This document shows, piece after piece, positions 44,824 to 53,867 of a DNA stretch of 64,000 nucleotides (positions within the stretch are counted from its first letter, which is position 1; each line of letters opens with the position of its first letter). The notes beneath the pieces were generated by a model. It worked only from the letters and a program-made list of their open reading frames with translations, was not told where the DNA came from and did no database searches. The DNA is taken from positions 124,001-188,000 of the forward strand of contig CANMFM010000008.1 in NCBI GenBank assembly GCA_947497175.1, written 5' to 3'. Origin of the DNA: an uncultured Aquimarina sp. (GTDB lineage Bacteria > Bacteroidota > Bacteroidia > Flavobacteriales > Flavobacteriaceae). A program made the translations under genes and the position numbers.

Positions 44824-45204
44824 ATGAGAATCTTATTCTCTATATTATTATTTGCCACTTTTGCGATTCGCCCAGCGATGGAAATCAGTACTGTTTTATA
44901 TTATCAACTTAATATCGATATGATAGTAGAAAAGTATTGTGTCAACAAAAAGAGACCTAAATTAAATTGTAATGGAAAATGTTATTTAATGAATCAAATG
45001 AAGGCAAAAAAACAGCCTTCTACAGAAAACTCGGAAACAATTTTAATTTCAGAAGCTTTCATACCATTATTCTTTCAAGATAACGCCTTTCAATTAAACG
45101 ATATCGTTACCAACTTTGATATAATTTCACATAACTGGAAATCTCAGCATCTACAAGTATTAGAGGTTTCAAATACCATAGATCACCCGCCACAGTGTAT
45201 ATAA
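44824..45204 (+). CDS. small secreted CxxxC protein of the iron-uptake locus
   Basis: This 126-residue protein has a hydrophobic N-terminus (about 1-18) and the segments YYQLNIDMIVEKYCVNKKRP, LNCNGKCYLMNQM and a short C-terminal DHPPQCI. The CNGKC pair and the preceding and final Cys may bind a metal. Small proteins of this type with a CxGKC block are common in Bacteroidota next to TonB-dependent receptors and PepSY proteins, as here. No catalytic activity is known. It is likely an accessory for metal or siderophore import. Confidence 0.68.
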   Translation: MRILFSILLFATFAIRPAMEISTVLYYQLNIDMIVEKYCVNKKRPKLNCNGKCYLMNQMKAKKQPSTENSETILISEAFIPLFFQDNAFQLNDIVTNFDIISHNWKSQHLQVLEVSNTIDHPPQCI

Positions 45205-45329
45205 ATTCATACATGCTTATCATTTTTTATACGTCCAAATAAGGATTTGTAAAAAAACTTATTATGAATAATTTTCCAAGAAATTTTACTATTTAAAATC
45301 CTTGGAAAGAACTATATACACAATAACTA

Positions 45330-47483
45330 ATGAAAAAAATATTTGTTATAGCTATACTCCTATGCCCAGGATTTTATAGCCATGCACAACAATCAAATGC
45401 AGAAGAAACGATACAAGCGGCATCGTCTGAAGAGATTTTAGAGGAAGTCATCGTAACATCTGCCAGTAGAGAAATCCAAAAACGATCTGAAGTTCCTGGT
45501 TCCATTTCAACAATAAATGCGAAAACTATCCAAAGGACCAAAGCCTTTGGTATTGACCAGTTAGTAAATCAGGTGCCGGGTGTTTTTATGGCTACCTCAA
45601 GGGCAGCGAGCAATGAACAGCATTTTATGGCTGTACGCTCTCCTATATCTACAAAAGCCTTGTTTTTATATCTAGAAGACGGGTTACAAATTCGTCCCAC
45701 TTCGGTATTTAATCATAATGCATTACTAGAAATGAATGATGTTTCTTTTGCTCGTATAGAAGTATTGAAAGGACCAGCTTCTAGCATTTATGGGAGCGAA
45801 TCTATTGGAGGTAGTTTTAATTTTATTACCAAAAACCCATCAGAAAAGCTAAGTGGCAGTGTGAGTTTTCAAGCCAATGATCTTGGGCTAACCCGGTATG
45901 ATTTTGAAGTCTCTGATCAAACTAGTAAAAAAATCGGGTTTTATCTGGGTGGACACTATGTTCAGCGCGAAAATGGACCTATTGAACATAGTAACTACGA
46001 AAAGACAGCCATTACATTTAAAACCGTTTATGATTTTAATAAAACGACAAAATGGACCACCCTATTTAATCTTATTGATTATCGATCAGACATGAGCGGA
46101 TCGCTTAGTGCAGATGATTACAATAGTGGAAATTATGAAAGTGACCAAACATTTACCGAAAGAGAAGCCATTGCATTTAGGGCCAGAACAACATTAGATA
46201 AATTCTGGAATGATCAAAATAAAACTTCATTTAATGTGATCATTAGAAATAATCGAATGGATCAAAACCCGTCCTACAGAATACGTCAATTTAGAGAACG
46301 CGGACAACTTACTGGTTTTGGCTCTGGAGAAATAAACGCTAACCAATTTAAAAGCTATGTAGGTCTAATTCAACACAAACTAGATTTTAATTTTGCCAAT
46401 TCTTCATTGATTATTGGTGCTACGGCAGATTATTCACCTCAAGATTATATTGCCGAAACCACTGACGTGATTGTTGATCCGGAAACAGGAAGAAATCTAG
46501 ATTTTAGTAGCAATACTAATGATTTTATTCTTAATTATGAAGCCAACATTTTTAATTACGCTTCTTTTTTTCAATATGAAATCTCCCCCGTTCGAGCATT
46601 AAAAATTACTACTGCCCTGCGTTATGACAATTTTGAATATGATTATGATAATTTAGCCGATGGAGTTGTCGGTGTTGATGATTCTGTAGACAATTTTAAT
46701 AATCTAACTCCAAAGCTTGGTATCAATTATAACTTTAATCCCAAAACAGGAGTCTATACAAATTATTCACAAGGGTTTACACCTCCGCAAGTCTCTACAT
46801 TATATCGCAATAGAAATGAATTAAGAGGAATTAAACCCAGCCGCTACCATAATTATGAATTAGGAGGATACGTTACCATACCCTCAAAATTGAAGTTGGA
46901 TGCGGCAGTTTATCTTCTTGATGGTGAAAACACATTAATCACATTAAGAGATGAAGATGATAATTTCTTCAATACTAATGCTGGTAAAACCAGATCTTAT
47001 GGAATTGAATATGGCGTCACCTGGTTCCCTATAAAAGCACTATCTGTAACTCATAATGGTAGTTATGCACGACATCGCTATATAGAATTTTTTGATCGTG
47101 GTGTGGATTACTCTAACACCGACAGAGAAACCGCTCCCAGCCTACTTGGCACTTCTTTAATTACATATCGGAAAAGTGTACATAAAAACTTTAGTTTCAG
47201 TATCACTGCCGAGCATGAATTAGTTGGTGAATATAATACAAGTTTTGAAAAACAGATTGAGAATGAAGACGGTACTTTTGAAACTGCTATCTATGACGGG
47301 CACAGTATATTTAATCTTAGAGCAAATATCAAATATAAAGGCTTTGAAATATGGGGGCATGTACTCAATATTTTTGACGAATTATATGCTGCCCGAGCTT
47401 CTTTTAATCGATTTAGAGGAGAAAATAGCTTTACCATAGGCAATCCGTTAGCATTTCACTTTGGTGCAAAATATAATTTCTAG
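45330..47483 (+). CDS. TonB-dependent receptor, probable siderophore/iron type
   Basis: This 717-residue outer-membrane receptor has a signal peptide (about 1-19, ending SHAQ), a TonB-box-like segment (EEVIVTSASREIQ), a plug domain (about 55-165, VPGSISTINAKTIQR, EVLKGPASSIYGSESIGG) and a 22-strand barrel ending AFHFGAKYNF. Unlike the receptor at 17830 it has no carboxypeptidase-like N-domain. Its neighbours are two PepSY-TM proteins, which reduce ferric siderophores in known systems, so iron is the best-supported ligand. Confidence 0.9.
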   Translation: MKKIFVIAILLCPGFYSHAQQSNAEETIQAASSEEILEEVIVTSASREIQKRSEVPGSISTINAKTIQRTKAFGIDQLVNQVPGVFMATSRAASNEQHFMAVRSPISTKALFLYLEDGLQIRPTSVFNHNALLEMNDVSFARIEVLKGPASSIYGSESIGGSFNFITKNPSEKLSGSVSFQANDLGLTRYDFEVSDQTSKKIGFYLGGHYVQRENGPIEHSNYEKTAITFKTVYDFNKTTKWTTLFNLIDYRSDMSGSLSADDYNSGNYESDQTFTEREAIAFRARTTLDKFWNDQNKTSFNVIIRNNRMDQNPSYRIRQFRERGQLTGFGSGEINANQFKSYVGLIQHKLDFNFANSSLIIGATADYSPQDYIAETTDVIVDPETGRNLDFSSNTNDFILNYEANIFNYASFFQYEISPVRALKITTALRYDNFEYDYDNLADGVVGVDDSVDNFNNLTPKLGINYNFNPKTGVYTNYSQGFTPPQVSTLYRNRNELRGIKPSRYHNYELGGYVTIPSKLKLDAAVYLLDGENTLITLRDEDDNFFNTNAGKTRSYGIEYGVTWFPIKALSVTHNGSYARHRYIEFFDRGVDYSNTDRETAPSLLGTSLITYRKSVHKNFSFSITAEHELVGEYNTSFEKQIENEDGTFETAIYDGHSIFNLRANIKYKGFEIWGHVLNIFDELYAARASFNRFRGENSFTIGNPLAFHFGAKYNF

Positions 47484-47492
47484 TAGTAAACA

Positions 47493-47525
47493 AAACCTCG
47501 TGGGATTTATGAACTCGCGAGGTTT
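47493..47525 (+). terminator. hairpin between TonB receptor and PepSY genes
   Basis: An 8-bp stem (47493-47500 with 47518-47525) with a 17-base loop lies 9 bases after the receptor stop codon. There is only a short T-run after it, so it may reduce rather than stop transcription into the PepSY genes. Confidence 0.5.
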
Positions 47526-47539
47526 AATAATATAAAAAC

Positions 47540-48802
47540 ATGAAAAAACATGAAAAACTAAATAAATGGCTTTGGAAATGGCATTTTATAGCAGGTTTAA
47601 TCTCTCTTCCATTTATAATCATACTTTCTATAACTGGGGGTATATATCTTTTTAAATCAGATTACGAAGCACCTAAACAAAAATATATTAAAGAAGTGGT
47701 CGTGCAAGGCGCTCCTTTATCCCTTCAAGAACAATGGCAAATTGCAAATGCAAATGCCATTAAAAAGCCTAATGCTTTGGTTCTAAAAACTAAAGCAAAT
47801 CAAGCTACCCAATTTGTTTCTGGCCGTTTTAGCGGTAAAAGCAGTTTGTATGTAAACCCATACACCGGAAAAGTTTCTGGAGAGATTATAAGCAAAAACA
47901 CCGATATGTTCAAAATTAGAAAATTACACGGTGAATTATTGATGGGGAAATATGGTACTAAAATCGTAGAACTTATTGCCAGTTGGATGGTGGTACTAAT
48001 TCTAACAGGGCTATACATATGGTGGCCTGCGAGACAATGGAATTTTAAAGGCTTTTTTATACCTAGAATTAAAAAAGGAAAAAGAATATTCTTTAGAGAT
48101 TTGCATGCAATAACAGGGTTTTGGTTCTCGGGTCTGCTCCTGTTGATTTTAGCAGGAGGGCTGCCATGGACTGATGTTTTTGGCTCTAATTTTAAGGAAC
48201 TACAGAAACTAACCAATACTGGTTTTCCTAAAACCTGGGATGGTCGTCAATTACAATCGCAACCAAAAGAAAAATCACTAACCCTAGATCAAATGGTAAA
48301 TAAAGCTAACATGCTTCAATTACCTGGTGTAGTCACCTTACATTTCCCTAAAGGACCTAAAGGAGTATTTAGTGTTTCTAATCTAAACACTGCCGATCTT
48401 ACTACTCAAAAAAAGATTCATTTTGACCAGTACTCTGGCAAACTAATCTCAACAAACAATTGGCAAGATGTTGGAGTTCTTATGCGAGGTAGAATGTGGG
48501 TGATGGCCTTTCATCAAGGTGAGTTTGGAGCCTGGAATTGGTGGCTAATGCTTATCATCGCTGTTGCGCTTACTGTAATGAGTATTTCTGCCCTGATTTC
48601 ATATATTTTACGAAAACGAAAAGGTTCTTGGGGCATTCCTAAAGTTCCTGTAGCGTTTAAAATAGGAAATGCTGTAATAGCCATTACAATAGCTCTGGGT
48701 TTCATATTTCCATTATTTGGGATAAGCCTTATTGTACTCTTTATCGTTGATCATATAAAAACAATACAAAAGAAACGCAATATCGCGTTACCAAATGAAT
48801 AA
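47540..48802 (+). CDS. PepSY-associated membrane protein, probable ferric-siderophore reductase
   Basis: This 420-residue protein has the PepSY-TM layout: helix 1 (about 14-35), an extracellular PepSY domain (about 50-140), and further helices near 145-165, 190-210, 330-355 and 380-405. Conserved His residues occur in KWHFIAGLISLP, KLHGELLM and RDLHAITGFWFS. In characterised relatives (FpvG/PiuB-like) such His pairs hold haem and electrons pass to periplasmic iron. It is probably co-expressed with the receptor before it, and overlaps the next gene by 8 bases. Confidence 0.85.
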   Translation: MKKHEKLNKWLWKWHFIAGLISLPFIIILSITGGIYLFKSDYEAPKQKYIKEVVVQGAPLSLQEQWQIANANAIKKPNALVLKTKANQATQFVSGRFSGKSSLYVNPYTGKVSGEIISKNTDMFKIRKLHGELLMGKYGTKIVELIASWMVVLILTGLYIWWPARQWNFKGFFIPRIKKGKRIFFRDLHAITGFWFSGLLLLILAGGLPWTDVFGSNFKELQKLTNTGFPKTWDGRQLQSQPKEKSLTLDQMVNKANMLQLPGVVTLHFPKGPKGVFSVSNLNTADLTTQKKIHFDQYSGKLISTNNWQDVGVLMRGRMWVMAFHQGEFGAWNWWLMLIIAVALTVMSISALISYILRKRKGSWGIPKVPVAFKIGNAVIAITIALGFIFPLFGISLIVLFIVDHIKTIQKKRNIALPNE

Positions 48803-49544
48803 GAAAATGAGAAAAAGCAAATTAGTACGATTAACCCGTAAATGGCACCGATATCTAGGTATAATATTAGGAATTCAATTTCTATTATGGACCATAGGAG
48901 GGCTTTATTTTAGCTGGACCAATATCGATGAAATACGAGGAGATAACTTAAAAAATAAAAAGCCTTATTTACCCAATAGCGCTACTTATGTTTCTCCTTC
49001 AAATTTTTTAGTCAACTACCTTGATCAGACAGATAGTCTTATTTCTCTTGAGCTTACAACAATTTTAGAAGAGCCCATCTATCGTCTTCAATTCTTTTCA
49101 GAAGGAAAAAAAGAGGGTATACTTATTAATGCCAAGAGTGGGAAACTCAGAAAATCTCTTACTAAAGAAGAGGCCATCAAAGTGGCGCACAGTAGGCTTG
49201 CCATTAAGGCTCCGATTACAACCATCGAATACTTAAAGGAAACCGGAAATCATCATGAGTATAGAAAACGCCCTTTACCTGCTTATGCTATTACTTACGA
49301 TAAACCAGCAAACACTACGGTATATGTATCAGAAAAATATGGCAATGTGCAAACTCTTAGAAATAATCAATGGCGGATATTTGATTTTTTATGGATGCTT
49401 CACACCATGGATTATCAAGAACGTGATAACTTCAATAATATGATATTACGTGCATTTTCTCTTTTTGGCATTTTTACCATCCTTTCCGGGTTTACTTTAT
49501 ATGTATTGACCTCAAAAACGTTAAACAAAAAAAAGGAAAAGTAA
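48795..49544 (+). CDS. PepSY domain-containing membrane protein
   Basis: This 249-residue protein has an N-terminal helix (about 16-35, RKWHRYLGIILGIQFLLW), a periplasmic PepSY domain (about 60-190) and a C-terminal helix (about 215-240). The His in KWHRY and in MLHTMDYQ recall the haem-ligand positions of the first PepSY protein. It overlaps it by 8 bases and should work in the same complex. It is shorter, with only two or three helices. Confidence 0.85.
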   Translation: MNKKMRKSKLVRLTRKWHRYLGIILGIQFLLWTIGGLYFSWTNIDEIRGDNLKNKKPYLPNSATYVSPSNFLVNYLDQTDSLISLELTTILEEPIYRLQFFSEGKKEGILINAKSGKLRKSLTKEEAIKVAHSRLAIKAPITTIEYLKETGNHHEYRKRPLPAYAITYDKPANTTVYVSEKYGNVQTLRNNQWRIFDFLWMLHTMDYQERDNFNNMILRAFSLFGIFTILSGFTLYVLTSKTLNKKKEK

Positions 49545-49595
49545 TATCTTTGAGCCCAAGCGATAAGCACTGAACAACTTTAAAAATTTTAAATT

Positions 49596-50030
49596 ATGAA
49601 ATTAACATTTTTATACCTGGCATGTTTGACCATGCTACTAGGTATATCCTGCAACCAGCTTTCTGGAGAGGAACAAAGATTTGACGCTTTGATGCAAGAA
49701 GTGATCGACGTACACGATGAAGTGATGCCAAAAATGGGAGAAATAAGCACGCTTATCAAATATCTTGATCCAAAAATTGACACAACCCAGGTGGGACAAT
49801 CTCATGCAAGAGCACAACAAGATTTAAAAGATGCTTATGATTTTATGATGAAGTGGATGAGTGATTTTAGTGATAAATTTCCTCATGACCCTGATAACGA
49901 AAAAATGAGTTCAGAAAAACTTTCTTCTCAAATGAAATTACTCGAAGAAGAAAAAATTGAAGTCAATAAGTTGAAGGATAAAATTAACTCAAGCATTTCT
50001 AATGCCAAAAAGCTATTAGAAAAGTCGTAG
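49596..50030 (+). CDS. helical lipoprotein of unknown function
   Basis: This 144-residue protein has a lipoprotein signal (Cys19 in LGISCNQ) followed by a nearly all-helical, charged body with coiled-coil character (KLSSQMKLLEEEKIEVNKLK). It resembles short lipoproteins sometimes annotated as viral A-type inclusion protein in Flavobacteriaceae, which is only a name. Function is unknown. It lies 51 bases after the PepSY gene and 59 before the OmpA-like gene. Confidence 0.7.
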   Translation: MKLTFLYLACLTMLLGISCNQLSGEEQRFDALMQEVIDVHDEVMPKMGEISTLIKYLDPKIDTTQVGQSHARAQQDLKDAYDFMMKWMSDFSDKFPHDPDNEKMSSEKLSSQMKLLEEEKIEVNKLKDKINSSISNAKKLLEKS

Positions 50031-50089
50031 CCGACTGTTGCTTTGTTATTTGTAAAAAAGTTTTACTTTAGCAACTGCAACAAATCATA

Positions 50090-50923
50090 TTGAAATCAAT
50101 GAAAAATTTTATTTTATTAGCCTCTGTAATACTTATTTCTGCTTCTTCTGTACATGCACAGAAAAAGAAAGATCTTTTAGATGAAATAGATAAACTTAGA
50201 AAAGAACTAAAAGTAACCGAAGGTGAATTAAACGATTCTCGAAAGAAAGAAAAAGCTACACTTACCCGTGTAGAAACTATGGAAGCCCAAGTAAAAGATC
50301 TTAAAGAAACCAACGCTTCTTTATTGACGAATATGGGAAGTTTTACTGAACTTTCTAAAAAGAAAGCTCAAAATCTTGAAAAGTCTTTAGAAAGTCTTCA
50401 GGAAAAAGATAAGCAAATTAAAGTCATCAATGATGCTATTAGTAAAAATGATTCTATTAAGCTTGCAACACTTACTATACTTAAAAACACCTTAGGTAGT
50501 GATGCAAATATCGGCGTGAAAAATGGAACCGTTTTAATAACAATAGCAAACACGCTGTTGTTTGGCGAAAATGACCAAAGTTATGTAGTAACCGATAAGG
50601 CAAAAGGGCTTTTGGGAAAAATAGCAACGGCTCTTAACAAGAAATCTGATTTGACAATAACTGTTGAAGGAAATAGTAATGCACTTAATTTTAAAGATAA
50701 GAGCATAAGTGATAATTGGGACCTTAGTGCCAAGCAAGCAGCAGCTGTAGTCAGAATGCTTCAAAAAGACTTTAAAGTAGATCCAAAAAGAATGAATGTT
50801 TTAGGAAAAAGCGAATATGGATCTGATAGTATCGAAACGACAACTCGTATACTTATAAATCCACAATTTGATGAGTTTTATAGCTTAATCAAAGAAAATA
50901 TGAAAAATGGTTCTAAAGGATAA
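50090..50923 (+). CDS. OmpA-family protein with coiled coil
   Basis: This 277-residue protein has a signal peptide (about 1-20, ending VHAQ), a long coiled coil (about 22-125, KKDLLDEIDKLRKELK, SLESLQEKDKQIKVI) and a C-terminal OmpA-like domain (about 140-260, AKGLLGKIATALNKKSDLTI, ADLSAKQAAAVVRML-like turn). OmpA domains bind peptidoglycan, while the coiled coil can span the periplasm. A terminator follows. Function in this organism is unknown. Confidence 0.85.
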   Translation: MKSMKNFILLASVILISASSVHAQKKKDLLDEIDKLRKELKVTEGELNDSRKKEKATLTRVETMEAQVKDLKETNASLLTNMGSFTELSKKKAQNLEKSLESLQEKDKQIKVINDAISKNDSIKLATLTILKNTLGSDANIGVKNGTVLITIANTLLFGENDQSYVVTDKAKGLLGKIATALNKKSDLTITVEGNSNALNFKDKSISDNWDLSAKQAAAVVRMLQKDFKVDPKRMNVLGKSEYGSDSIETTTRILINPQFDEFYSLIKENMKNGSKG

Positions 50924-50950
50924 CTAAAAACTTTTTTACTATAACAGTAT

Positions 50951-50980
50951 AAAAACCGATCTATATGATCGGTTTTTTTT
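50951..50980 (+). terminator. rho-independent terminator after the OmpA-like gene
   Basis: An 11-bp stem (50951-50961 with 50967-50977) with a TATAT loop ends in a T-run to 50980. Confidence 0.88.
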
Positions 50981-51061
50981 ATCTTTTAATGCGATTCAAA
51001 ATTTTCTACTCAATCCATAATAGGTGTGGTGTAGAATAGACATCCTAAAAACTGATCTTAA

Positions 51062-52516
51062 ATGAAGATTAAATCTATCGGACTCATTGCAGGTCCATTC
51101 CTGTTTTTATTCATTTTACTCTTTTTCAAAACCGAAGGTTTATCTCAAGAAGGAACTGCTACTATGGCCATTGGTACCTGGATTGCTATTTGGTGGATAA
51201 CTGAAGCTATTCCCATTTCAGCAACGGCTTTATTACCTTTTGTGTTATTCCCGATTACAGGAGTTATGTCTGTAAAAGGCGTATCTGCAGCCTTTGCAAA
51301 CCAAATGATTTTTTTATTTCTAGGAGGATTTATTTTGGCCAGAGCCATCGAAAAAGTAAACCTTCATAAACGTATTGCTCTCAACATCATTTTTGCTATT
51401 GGAAGTAATTGGAATAAGGTCATTCTCGGTTTTTTGATCGCCACAGCTTTTTTAAGCATGTGGATATCTAACACAGCAACCGCAGTAATGATGCTTCCTA
51501 TCGGTTTAGCAGTAATTTCTCAAATCCAGGCAGATCATCATATAAAAAAAAATATGGGGCGATCTTTGATGCTGGCTATTGCATATGGCTGTTCTATTGG
51601 TGGTATTGCGACCATTATAGGCACCCCAACCAATGTAATTTTTGTAGGCATTGTTGAAGACTTATACGGTAAGACAATTTCATTTACGCAATGGATGTCT
51701 GTAGGTCTTCCTTTTTCTATTGTCATGTTAGTTATAGGCTGGTTTTATCTAACCAAAGTTGTATTTCCGGTAACATCAGAAGGTATTCCAGGAGGAAAAG
51801 CAGCAATCGCTTCACAACGTAAAGCACTCGGAAAAATTTCTTACAAAGAAAAATCAGTACTGGTCGTATTTTTAATAGTGGCATTATGCTGGATCACCAG
51901 TTCTCTTTTTCTTAAAAAAATTATCCCGGGTATTAATGACACTTTAATTGCAGTTGCCGGTGCAATTACACTTTTTATAATCCCATCTGGAGAGCCAAAA
52001 AAAATTGGAATTATCAGCTGGCAGACGGCCGAAAATATTCCTTGGGGTATCTTATTATTATTCGGAGGAGGACTAGCCCTTGCAGAAGGATTTAAAGTTT
52101 CAGGTCTAGCTCATTGGATCGGAAATCAACTCACCATTTTTGAAACACTTCCGTTAATATTACTGCTATTTGCAATCATAATGGTCATTAATTTCTTAAC
52201 AGAAATCACTTCAAATGTAGCTACAGCTGCTATGTTAATGCCAATACTAGCTGCGCTAGCTCTTTCGATTAATGTGCACCCATATTTTTTAATGGTAGCG
52301 GCAACCATATCCGCCTCTTGTGCATTTATGCTACCTGTAGCCACTCCTCCTAACGCAGTGGTTTTTGGTTCTGGATTGTTAACTATTCCTGCAATGATTA
52401 AAGCTGGCTTTTGGATGAATATAGTATCTATAGGTATCGCTACTCTTTTGGTATATTTTATATTACCTTATGTATGGAACATTGATATTACAGTCTTCCC
52501 AGGAGTATTTAAATAA
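51062..52516 (+). CDS. SLC13/DASS-family anion:sodium symporter
   Basis: This 484-residue membrane protein has about 12 hydrophobic segments and the two family SNT motifs: SNTATAVMMLPIG (about 138-150) and TEITSNVATAAMLMP (about 380-394). The GTPTNVIFVGI segment marks the first half of the sodium/substrate site. Members carry dicarboxylates, citrate, sulfate or phosphate. The exact anion is unknown. An RraA-like gene follows after 49 bases and is probably co-transcribed. Confidence 0.92.
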   Translation: MKIKSIGLIAGPFLFLFILLFFKTEGLSQEGTATMAIGTWIAIWWITEAIPISATALLPFVLFPITGVMSVKGVSAAFANQMIFLFLGGFILARAIEKVNLHKRIALNIIFAIGSNWNKVILGFLIATAFLSMWISNTATAVMMLPIGLAVISQIQADHHIKKNMGRSLMLAIAYGCSIGGIATIIGTPTNVIFVGIVEDLYGKTISFTQWMSVGLPFSIVMLVIGWFYLTKVVFPVTSEGIPGGKAAIASQRKALGKISYKEKSVLVVFLIVALCWITSSLFLKKIIPGINDTLIAVAGAITLFIIPSGEPKKIGIISWQTAENIPWGILLLFGGGLALAEGFKVSGLAHWIGNQLTIFETLPLILLLFAIIMVINFLTEITSNVATAAMLMPILAALALSINVHPYFLMVAATISASCAFMLPVATPPNAVVFGSGLLTIPAMIKAGFWMNIVSIGIATLLVYFILPYVWNIDITVFPGVFK

Positions 52517-52565
52517 TATATGAAAGCACCCTTAAAAACAATTAATATTCTAAATACGATAGACA

Positions 52566-53063
52566 ATGAACAATACTAATTTTCAAACTGCAGATTTATC
52601 AGATCTACATCCAAATGATCTTAATTGTGTCAGTCCAATTTTCAAATCTTTTGGAAAGAAAACTTCGTTTTGGGGTGAGATTACAACATTAAAACTTTTT
52701 GAAGACAACTCACTTGTGAGAAAACAATTAGAAACCAATGGTAGAGGAAAAGTTCTGGTAGTCGATGGTGGTGGTTCACTACGCTGTGCGTTAGTTGGTG
52801 ATAGGTTAGCACAGCTGGCCATTGATAATCAATGGGAAGGTATTGTCGTATATGGCAGTATTAGAGACAGCAAGATTATTAATACGATGAATGTTGCTAT
52901 AAAAGCATTAAATACGTGCCCCATAAAAAGTATAAAACGCAATATTGGAGAAGAGAATATTTCTGTAAAATTTGCCGGAATCCAATTTATACCAGGAAAC
53001 TTTATATATGCTGATGAAGACGGAATTTTGGTCAGTGACAAAAAGTTACTAAAAAATGATTGA
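52566..53063 (+). CDS. RraA-family protein
   Basis: This 165-residue protein has the RraA fold: TADLSDLHPNDLNCVSPIF, VLVVDGGGSLRCALVGDRLAQLA (quoted in parts) and GIVVYGSIRDS. Some relatives inhibit RNase E, others are metal-dependent 4-hydroxy-4-methyl-2-oxoglutarate aldolases, which use the GDRLA and IRDS residues. RNase E regulation is only established in proteobacteria; the aldolase/decarboxylase activity is as likely here. Its neighbour is an anion symporter. Confidence 0.85.
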   Translation: MNNTNFQTADLSDLHPNDLNCVSPIFKSFGKKTSFWGEITTLKLFEDNSLVRKQLETNGRGKVLVVDGGGSLRCALVGDRLAQLAIDNQWEGIVVYGSIRDSKIINTMNVAIKALNTCPIKSIKRNIGEENISVKFAGIQFIPGNFIYADEDGILVSDKKLLKND

Positions 53064-53225
53064 TAACAGATACCATATCTATTAAAACCAAGGCAATCAA
53101 AATACAGTGCTCAATATACTCATTATCAAAGTTTAAATAAATGATAAAAGTGTTCTAAAGCGGAATAATCTGACAAAAATTTCGTAAATTAATAAAGTAC
53201 AGATCATTTTTAAAACCTCTCGATA

Positions 53226-53675
53226 ATGAAAAAAATAGTATTTATTTTACTTGGAATCTTTTCTATACTGGCATTTACAGAAAAGAACAATAACACATCT
53301 ATTGAGCCTTATAACTTAGAAGGTGTTTGGGAACTAAAACATCAATTTCTTTATGGCGAAAACAATCGTATAAATGATACTGTTTTTAATCAAAACGGAT
53401 ATAGGCAGGTAAAGGTATATAGTAAAGGAAAGGTGATGTGGACTCGATTTGATCCAAAAGACAGTAATGAATGGTTTGGATACGGAAGTTATGTTATCAA
53501 AGATGGAATGTTAGAGGAACGATTAGAATATGCTTCTGGTCCCATGATGAAAATCGTAGATACTATGAAAGTATTTAAATTTGAATTGGTAATGGGTAAA
53601 AAAATGTATCAGCAAATTTCGGTAGACGAGAACGGACACTATACACTAGCCGAAAACTATGATCGAGTGGAATAG
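53226..53675 (+). CDS. secreted lipocalin-like protein
   Basis: This 149-residue protein has a short signal peptide (about 1-18) and a beta-rich body with the lipocalin-like/DUF4488 pattern: LEGVWELKHQFLYGENN, GYRQVKVYSKGKVMWTRF, EWFGYGSYVIKDGMLEERLEY and DENGHYTLAENYDRVE. Such domains bind small hydrophobic ligands, but none is known here. It is a single gene before the tRNA-Pro terminator. Confidence 0.72.
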   Translation: MKKIVFILLGIFSILAFTEKNNNTSIEPYNLEGVWELKHQFLYGENNRINDTVFNQNGYRQVKVYSKGKVMWTRFDPKDSNEWFGYGSYVIKDGMLEERLEYASGPMMKIVDTMKVFKFELVMGKKMYQQISVDENGHYTLAENYDRVE

Positions 53676-53725
53676 ATAATCTCGATTATTAAGTGAATCA
53701 GAACGTTTTTATTTGTAAATATCAT

Positions 53726-53759
53726 AAAAAAATCCAATACAGATGTATTGGATTTTTTT
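53726..53759. terminator. bidirectional rho-independent terminator
   Basis: A 15-bp stem (53726-53740 with 53745-53759) with an AGAT loop lies between the lipocalin-like gene and the minus-strand tRNA-Pro, with A- and T-runs at either end. Confidence 0.88.
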
Positions 53760-53760
53760 G

Positions 53761-53835
53761 TCGGGTAGAGAGGATTCGAACCTCCGATCTCTGGTCCCCC
53801 AGACCAGCACTTTAACCGGACTAAGCTACTACCCG
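53761..53835 (-). tRNA. tRNA-Pro, anticodon GGG
   Basis: On the minus strand a full cloverleaf is readable: acceptor CGGGTAG/CTACCCG with A73, D-arm, anticodon stem CTGGT/ACCAG with loop CTGGGGG, and a T-arm with GGTTCGAATCC. The anticodon is GGG, reading CCC/CCU (proline). The C1-G72 pair and A73 are the usual proline identity elements. A -7 promoter element lies just upstream and a terminator just downstream. Confidence 0.95.
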
Positions 53836-53847
53836 AAAATTAGGTTG

Positions 53848-53855
53848 CAAATATA
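53848..53855 (-). promoter_or_regulatory. -7 promoter element of tRNA-Pro(GGG)
   Basis: The minus strand reads TATATTTG, matching TAnnTTTG, 12 bases before the tRNA start. It lies between the cydB stop codon and the tRNA. Confidence 0.65.
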
Positions 53856-53867
53856 ATAATCTTGAAC

